From contig CM063502.1 of assembly GCA_032207245.1 (NCBI GenBank), forward strand, positions 43,418,162 to 43,482,161: DNA of 64,000 nucleotides, given 5' to 3'. This document shows, piece after piece, positions 57,161 to 64,000 of the stretch. The stretch is from Pardosa pseudoannulata (lineage: Eukaryota; Arthropoda; Arachnida; Araneae; Lycosidae). The notes below the pieces were generated by a model. It made no database searches and was not told the origin of the DNA. It worked only from the letters and a program-made list of their open reading frames with translations. Position 1 is the first letter of the stretch. Each line of letters begins with the position of its first letter. The position numbers and the translations under genes were made by a program.

Positions 57161-60100
57161 ACTATCTTAGCATTTTTTCGAACGGATTTTTCTCATTTTA
57201 AATGCAAATTAAGGACTAATTTAATGATTTTCAACACAATTTCATCTCCTGAATCATTCATTCATCAAACAGACGATTTTCTAAATGTTTCCTATAGATT
57301 TTGATAAAGAAAAAAAAACTCCATTGAATTCGAACACAAGATTCGTTTTCATTGCAGTCAAATCTACATGCCTCCATAATGATGACCAAATATTTTTTTA
57401 AGATAAATTTGTTTCTTTCAAAGAGAGACACTAATGTTTTAGCTGAACATTTTGATTTTCGTACCCAAAAAATGCACTCTAACAAGTAGGTGACCTGCGT
57501 TAACTCATGCATCAGAGTAAAATATCTGTTTCGGTTTCATTTGAATTGCTTTCCCTTTTTTGATAAATGTTCCTTTAGAACAATCTCAAGCAGAAAATTT
57601 AATTTTTCTGCGAATCCATGATTTACGCAAGAAAAGGGTAAAAGCGATTAAGTTTTAATTATCCAACTTATAACTTATTCACCTTCGCTCCGATTTAGAA
57701 ATCATTGTAGATTACATACTCTTTATAAGTTGATTAATTTTTGGAAAATACATGCACAAAGGATTTTTCAATTTTTCCCATTTAAGCCAAATGATTAAAG
57801 ACTCGATGAAAAGAATTAGTGATACACACTTCCTTTGCTGTGCTATTTTCTACATTTTCTACATTATGTATTAAAACTTCATAAGTTTGATGAAACCAGA
57901 TAATAAGCAAATACATTTTCTTTACAGATAAATCTGTTTAACTGAATCAAAATTTTCTATTTCATTAGTGGTAATTGTATTTGATTGGGTTGACGGATTT
58001 TACAGTCATATGAATATAACATAATAATTAATCCACACCTAGCTGAAGAGATTTTGAAATATTTTAGAGACAAACATGTGACGGAGCTGGTTTTGAAGCA
58101 TTAAGAACTACTGTCTCTGCAAAAATTTTCCATTTTCTAGTTTTGACAGTGTTCATTTGCAGAAGTTCCGTTTGACTTGCAGGATACAGAGGGATAAAAT
58201 AACTATCATTAACCGTAACTCTCATAACCAATTACCAGCGATGGATTTACAACTCAATTTATTATCCATGTAAGAAGACATTGGTAACTGATATCCACGT
58301 ACTTCTACAGCAGAGGGGTAAAGACAGATTATATTTGTTTTAAAGGCATGCAAAATGTCAGTGTGAATGTTTTTGACAGCTGAGGTCAACGTTTGCGGAC
58401 GACACTGGCCAGTTATACAGGCGTTCCTCTTTCATCTATTTTCAAACGTCTGAAAAATTCACAGATGGGTTCACGATTTAAATTTTTCTTAAGTGTATAG
58501 GTTTCAAATATTGTGAGATCTTGCGATGGAGGAATTTTTTCAAAAGTATTAATGAGAGAAAAAGTTAAGTACTGCATGAGAGTTAATATTTATGTTACAT
58601 ATTTATCTCTATTTTTATGAACTATATAAATATTAAAAATACATGAAGTACGTTTCATAGGCGTCAAATAGTATGTAGATATATTGTTTTGCTTCCAAAC
58701 GAGTTTAAAAAGTTTCTTTATGATTCAATAAAAATGATTAATTTTTTCTCATTTTTTACAATATTGTATTATTTTTGTACATTATATAAGTAAGTCAGTT
58801 TATTTAACGTATCTCATTTCAGATTGTTTTCATTAGAACAATTTTATGTTGATCTAAGCTATTTAAGTCTGCTAATTTACATCACTTTTTAAAGCACGCA
58901 TGTTTACTGAAACTTCTTGTGATGAAACATCTGTTGCACCTACTCAGTCGTCTGTGGTTATACTCAATTTCGCCTTAAACCAGTGTGTTGCCCAACTTTG
59001 TGTTCCTCATTGAACAATTTGCGTATCAAGAAGTCTGCCAACTTTTATCTGCTAGACTTCTTTTAAATTCAATCATCTTCTCATTTTTTCAAGTACCAGT
59101 ATGCTGTGTTAAGCCTATGACATTTTCGTCATACGTAGATTTCTTAATAAGCATCCAACAGATTAGCGGGTTAGCTCGGCTACGCACATAAATTCCTATT
59201 TATGTTGTAAGACGATTAGCAATATAACCTGACGCCTTCTAGCTGGTCTGGGCAATCAAATTCCACTAAAAGCAAAATGATTTTATGTTGTTTATCTCCA
59301 GAGAATCAGCGTTGATTCAATCTCTGGATAATGCTATTACAAAATAGTTTAAAATTAAAAATGTGTGGGGCACGTGTCTTCAAGTTATCATTGAGAATTA
59401 TTCATATTTCAAGACTGTATTCTATATCGATGCATACTGCATTTTTCAGAACGAGTTTGAATATAAACTCAAATTATCCAGTGCATTTAAAATGATTATT
59501 AAAAAATAATTACTGTTTTTATTTTTTAAAGCTCATAATTTAAAATAAAAACTAACAAAAAATATTTTATTATTTTATCTAAATACTTTGTACTTGACAA
59601 GTATGTGAAAATCCTATCCTTTGTAGCAGTTGTCTGAAGGTGAAAAAAACTATGGAGCATGGATATGTTTCTGAAGTAAATTATCTTTGATAAAAATCAA
59701 ATGGTATCTTAAAGAATCCCAGTGTAGTAACGATACCATGCTTTATCCTCTTCATTATATTTTACCCTAATTTTACAACTCTCATGACTCTTAACTAGTG
59801 GAGATGACAATGCCAAGGTTTAGAATGCAAAATAATTCGGTATACACGAGAAATATTGAATTGGACATAACTACAAAAGAAGTTGCTTTGGAAATGCAGT
59901 AGTCGTATTAGTTGTAGATTATCTGCAGAAAGATTAAATTTAAGTTTTGGTCTGGCTTGGATGGGTTAGAAGCACTACGGTCTACTGTTTAGCTACACGA
60001 AAGATAATGAAGATATATAAGATATATAACATTAAATGTGGAGAATGGTGACTGAGCAACACAGGCGGCTTTATTATTTATTTTCTCCTATCTAAGTGAG

Positions 60101-60564
60101 TTTTAAGATAGAATCCAGGAAATCGTGAAAGTAAATCGTAACCTAGTTTATTGTATTACTAAAGGCAAAAGAGGCATTAAATCCCATTTTTTTTAATTTG
60201 TAATTTTTAACGATAGTCTTATAATGAGAATATATAATGTTACATGAAAAAAATGAGACACTAAAATGCAATATAAAATAATTTCTGATTATTTGATGAA
60301 AATTGAATCGTCCAATAATATTCTTTAAAATGCTCCTAGTGCCTAGCATACTAACCATTTGCTTTTATATCTTTATTTTACCATTAAATTTTTATAAAAA
60401 CAAACCTCGTTATTGATTTTCACTTACGCTAAGTATTTATATAAAACGATTATATCAAGTTATACTATGATATAGTAACTTTTTTTTTGCTCTTTGACGG
60501 TATTGAATTTTTTTGCTTTTTGACAGTATAAATAGAGAAAATTCTTTGCAATTTTAAAAAGCAT
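57161..60564. other. AT-rich, no gene recognised
   Basis: A moderately GC-richer stretch at 58140-58470 could hide another relic: a plus-strand GVPLSSIFKRLKNSQMGSR reads coding-like, but I cannot assign it. CATGATAATG-type and poly-T words are otherwise background. Confidence 0.4.
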
Positions 60565-60603
60565 ACCCAGTTTTATGACAAACACATTTTCATAAAACTG
60601 GGT
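60565..60603. repeat. Perfect 13-bp inverted repeat
   Basis: ACCCAGTTTTATG and its exact reverse complement CATAAAACTGGGT with a 13-nt AC-rich spacer. A stable hairpin if transcribed; no element around it recognised. Confidence 0.9.
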
Positions 60604-61449
60604 TCAAATTTTTGTATAAGAAATGTATAAAAATAATGAGCACTTGAAGATTTTTAAAATTACTTATGCAATAAAAAAATTGTAAAGCTAAAAAAAATTT
60701 TTTTAGTTCAAAATAATGGTATAGGGCAGGCTAAATCAGGTTTCAGTAGATTTGAATAACCATGTTATTCAAAAACTGCCTAATGAGGATAAAATGCATA
60801 CCCTGCTTGAATGTTTTTCAGAACAAAAATCATTTTATGATCTTGGTCAAATTCCTGGTCAGTGTGAAGGTCCATTTTAAGTATAAAATAATATTCTAGA
60901 AAAATAATTATTGTTAAGTTTTAACTTTTGTATTAGCGAATCGCAATGACTTTTAATATTACAACCGATGTGAATATCAGAGGTTGCTCAATTTGATGAA
61001 TCATTTATGAGATTTCTGGGGAAGATTGGGAAATAAGACTCATTATTCATACATCCTGTGGTGAGATCAAAAATTGTTTGGTAAATGCCATAAAAAATTA
61101 TAAAATTAAACTTCAGGAAATTCCCTGTATTGCGTTTGATATTTTGTAAGCGTTTGACATTCATCTTTACATTAAAATGCCTATAGGAAATATAATAAAA
61201 GTTAATGGTTGAGGCAACCAGAATATGTTTATTTATTACCCAACCGGCGACTATAATGCTTCATAGAAATGTCGATTACACAATCTCGAGTAAATCATAA
61301 AGATATTTGAATTGCAAGTGCATTTCTTTTCTTTGTGTAATCTATCCATAGCTATTTTCGCTATGAATGCATGTCTGTGATTAGAGTGAAAAACATCTGA
61401 TTGTGTGTCTCCCCTAGAAATAACAATAAAATCCTTCATACCCTTGAAA
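60604..61449. other. AT-rich, nothing recognised
   Basis: No supported feature. Confidence 0.5.
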
Positions 61450-61910
61450 AATCACAGATGTCATTTTCCGAACTTGTATTTATAGCCCAGACTAAACATG
61501 ACGTTTCATTAGAAACTTAGGGCTAGACTGCAAACGTGGTTTCTCCAGAAGCTTGTGTAACTAACTTTTTTAGGCACCCTGCAAAATCTTATAAAATTTC
61601 AGCCACATCCATTAGTGATCCAAAGCCATCCTAAGCTCCGAACACCTGCGAAATCCGGAGTCTGTTTTATCTCCCTAGTTTGACGAATCGTATAATGACG
61701 TGCCCTCGGCCGTTTCATAACTGCGTCTGTCACACGGTAGTTTTGAAATGAGTGGCGGCGGAGTTTCACAATGCGGTGAATACCAATTTTTGTCAGGCAC
61801 TTGCGAGAGCTTTTTCAGGCAGAACTTGTGTTGAGACACTCCCTCGATTCTGCTATTGTTTACTACTCTGCATGGATGGGATTATTTTCATATGCTCCGA
61901 ATAATAGCGA
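61450..61910. other. GC-richer patch, unassigned
   Basis: Balanced composition with several CGs (GACGTGCCCTCGGCCG, GTGGCGGCGGAG). A 68-codon plus frame starting at 61801 runs into the hAT-type element and is not supported. It may be a regulatory patch or an older repeat into which the element inserted. Confidence 0.3.
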
Positions 61911-61918
61911 ATTCAGAC

Positions 61919-63018
61919 CAGTGATGGACAAACCAGGGCTTCGAACCAAAACTGAACCGAAAACCGGTAAAAAACGTTATTTTAGCTGTAACAAAAACAG
62001 GAACTGAACCGAAAAAAATATAGTTTTATTTCCGTTCGACATATTTTCAGTCATTTTGTAACTGTACAACTTATCAATATTTTCTAATACATCGTCAACC
62101 ATATAATTATAGTCATTGCATGTACATTCCGCCTCGATTTCCTGTTTTTATGTTCTTTAGCACTTGAAAATGCATTTCGAATGAAATTACTTCTGGAAGG
62201 CAGATTTAACCCCTTAACGTGCACGCTCGAGTTAACTCGAGCGCTCTAAACTGGCCAAACTGTCTACACTCGAGATAATTCGAGCGGCGTTGTACTTTAT
62301 GTTGCTATAATTTTTCACACTCGAATGCAATCGAGAATTGAAAATAACAATGTGAAAGAAAAAAAATCATTTTATTGATATTTATCATTTGCATGGGATT
62401 GTAAGCTATAACACTTACTTATTCAAGTATAAAATTTTTTTCTTAATTCAACGTTCTAAATTGTGTTTTGGGATTGTAAGCTATATTCGACTATTTTCTG
62501 CAATGTTACCAAAATCCAAAATTACAATAAAAATTTTGATTGTTTTTGTATTTTTGTAATTTTTTTGGCAAGACGTTCTAAATTGTGGTTTTTACCTTAA
62601 AAATTTTGATTTTTTGGGCGGCCTTTTTTAAAAAAACTGTGAATTAAGGGGTTAATTCTGTTGAATGTTCAGTTGTCAAATTCAATTTTGATAATGAATA
62701 ATAATGCCAATGGGAGACTTTTTTTAAGCGGTGTGTTCCACTCGGAGGGTTAATTGTATAATTTCACCTAGTGTACCAATAAAAAAAAGGAATGAAATCT
62801 TATAAATTTTAATAGAATCACATATTATATTTATTATAGAATTCTATTTTTAGGACAAATAAGAATATACATAAAATAGAATTATCAGTTTGGAACTAAA
62901 CCAAAAATGTTATTTTTGGCGAAATGAAAACTGGAAGTGAACCGATATATTTTTATTAGTCGAACCCGAATAGAAGCCGGAGAGAAAAAAATTACCGTTC
63001 AAAGTCCTGGGTCAAACT
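61919..63018. mobile_element. hAT-type element interrupted by a MITE
   Basis: The left end CAGTGATGGACAAACC is a good hAT terminus, followed by AGGGCTTCGAACCAAAAC. The reverse complement of the right side reads GACCCAGGACTTTGAACGG, an inverted match to the left. Subterminal AACCG-rich words (GAACCGAAAACCGG, GTGAACCGATA) occur at both ends. Interior non-coding; a 442-bp TTAA MITE sits within. Right boundary uncertain by a few bases, and no clear 8-bp duplication. Confidence 0.6.
62210..62651. mobile_element. TTAA-flanked piggyBac-type MITE, copy B
   Basis: Same family as 5159-5573 and same orientation: CCCCTTAACGTGCACGCTCG start, AAACTGGCCAAACTG, AATTCGAGCGGCGTTGTACT, AATGCAATCGAGAATTG, GGGATTGTAAGCTATA, and an AATTAAGGGG end. 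TTAA flanks both sides. It is slightly longer because GGGATTGTAAGCTATA is partly duplicated. Its palindrome CTCGAGTTAACTCGAG is better preserved than in copy A. Non-coding. Confidence 0.9.
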
Positions 63019-64000
63019 AAGGCCTGGGGTTGAGTGTGGCTTACTGAAAGGTTGATATCCGGCCTACCACATATATTTAAACAACAGTTGACAAATGTTC
63101 AATGGCATGTTCAAAAAAGTTCATTTAAGGGGGAAAATCACCTTTACTAGCCTATCGCAATAAGATTTTTTAATCAGTTTAATTTTTTGCAACTCTTTTA
63201 TTAATTTAAGTAAGTTTTGAAGATTTATTATACCAAACCTTATTAACCATTATATATAAATCGACAAAAGGAGTTTGGAATATTTTCATATACAAAATAA
63301 TGATGTTCAAGTTGCTATTCCGATGTGAAAGAACTATGCGCACACTTTTATAAAAGCATATACACTAATATTTTGAAGTGCTTATTCTAAAAAAGTTTAT
63401 TATATAACCTATACGTAAAATATTTGGTATAATTTGCATAAACATATTTTTCAGCATATTTATTGAAAAATGATAAAATTGCGATAAATCATAAAAAATA
63501 GATAAAAATATTAAAAACACTTAATTTAGAATTGGAAAAGTTTATGCTACATTACCATATACTAAAATATGAAAAGAATTTAAATCTTTGTTTCTTTTTT
63601 TAAGTATGGTTGCGAACACGTTTGAAAATGACAATTGTGAAAAAAAAAGCATATAGTTAAAAATTCTTATACATTTGCTCTGAATTTACTATAAATTTTT
63701 AACCATAAACCAGTCCTAAGTAGCATGTCGACTTCATATTTAATAAAACATTCCCAATACTTCATTATATCAGATAAAATAATACATTAAATTCAAATTT
63801 TTGAAGACTTAAATGGGATTCCCCCCCCCCTTTTAAGAACGTATTCAGTTTTTAAATATGAAAAATTTTTGTTACACATTAAGCATTTATTTATTTATTT
63901 TACACATTTAAAACATAACTTTTGCAACTAAAAAATACACGCTGTAATAAATAATTAAAATTATAAAACGTAGGTTTAATTTCTTTTCTATTTAAATAAA
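63019..64000. other. AT-rich, nothing recognised
   Basis: A 10-C run near 63822 and short A/T homopolymers; no other feature. Confidence 0.5.

Overview
The window is eukaryotic nuclear DNA: strongly AT-rich, with no operons, no dense coding and no bacterial-type gene starts. It carries long TA microsatellites, tRNA-derived SINEs and relics of piggyBac, Tc1/mariner, hAT and pogo/Tigger DNA transposons. This mix fits an arthropod. An arachnid such as a spider is my guess from the style of the SINEs and MITEs, but nothing in the sequence settles the species. I see no complete protein-coding gene, no rRNA, no intact tRNA gene and no CRISPR array. The window reads as intergenic or long-intron DNA.

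Layout. 0-5 kb: microsatellites, a 147-bp tandem duplication and two different tRNA-SINEs. 4.7-5.9 kb: one copy of a dispersed repeat (copy A) split by a TTAA-flanked MITE; the paralogous copy B at 25.1-25.9 kb lacks the MITE and gives the empty site. 7.4 kb: a candidate exon. 8.7-14.9 kb: a block of diverged tandem units that keep one reading frame, interrupted at a TTAA by a piggyBac element whose transposase is truncated and frameshifted. 17.7-18.7 kb: a GC-richer patch with clustered homeodomain cores and a CTCF-like site, then an open minus-strand frame. 20.9-26.4 kb: dispersed repeats, a small TTAA MITE, a tandem array with poly-G runs and further exon-like pieces. 27.5-33.0 kb: two minus-strand Tc1/mariner relics, an ankyrin-like coding relic, a CRE-bearing GC patch and a recent 198-bp tandem duplication. 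37-43.4 kb: a GC patch, a good CTCF-like motif, a duplicated segment carrying a SINE head, a pogo-type MITE, a possible LTR fragment and a minus-strand SINE. 44.9-46.4 kb: a minus-strand exon-like frame downstream of a CpG-rich patch with an overlapping E-box and CRE. 49.2-54.3 kb: a 70-bp hAT MITE, a 586-bp pogo/Tigger MITE, a Jerky/Tigger-like relic and a coding-like tandem duplication. 56.6-57.2 kb: a third Tc1 relic. 61.9-63.0 kb: a hAT-type element carrying a second copy of the TTAA MITE.

There is no pathway or gene cluster to describe. The biology visible is layered transposon insertion (piggyBac into a tandem array, MITE into a dispersed repeat, MITE into hAT), recurrent local tandem duplication, and about nine isolated GC-richer patches that stand out from the AT-rich background and could be conserved regulatory elements or exons. 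All exon calls rest on open frames and splice-like signals only, and are tentative.
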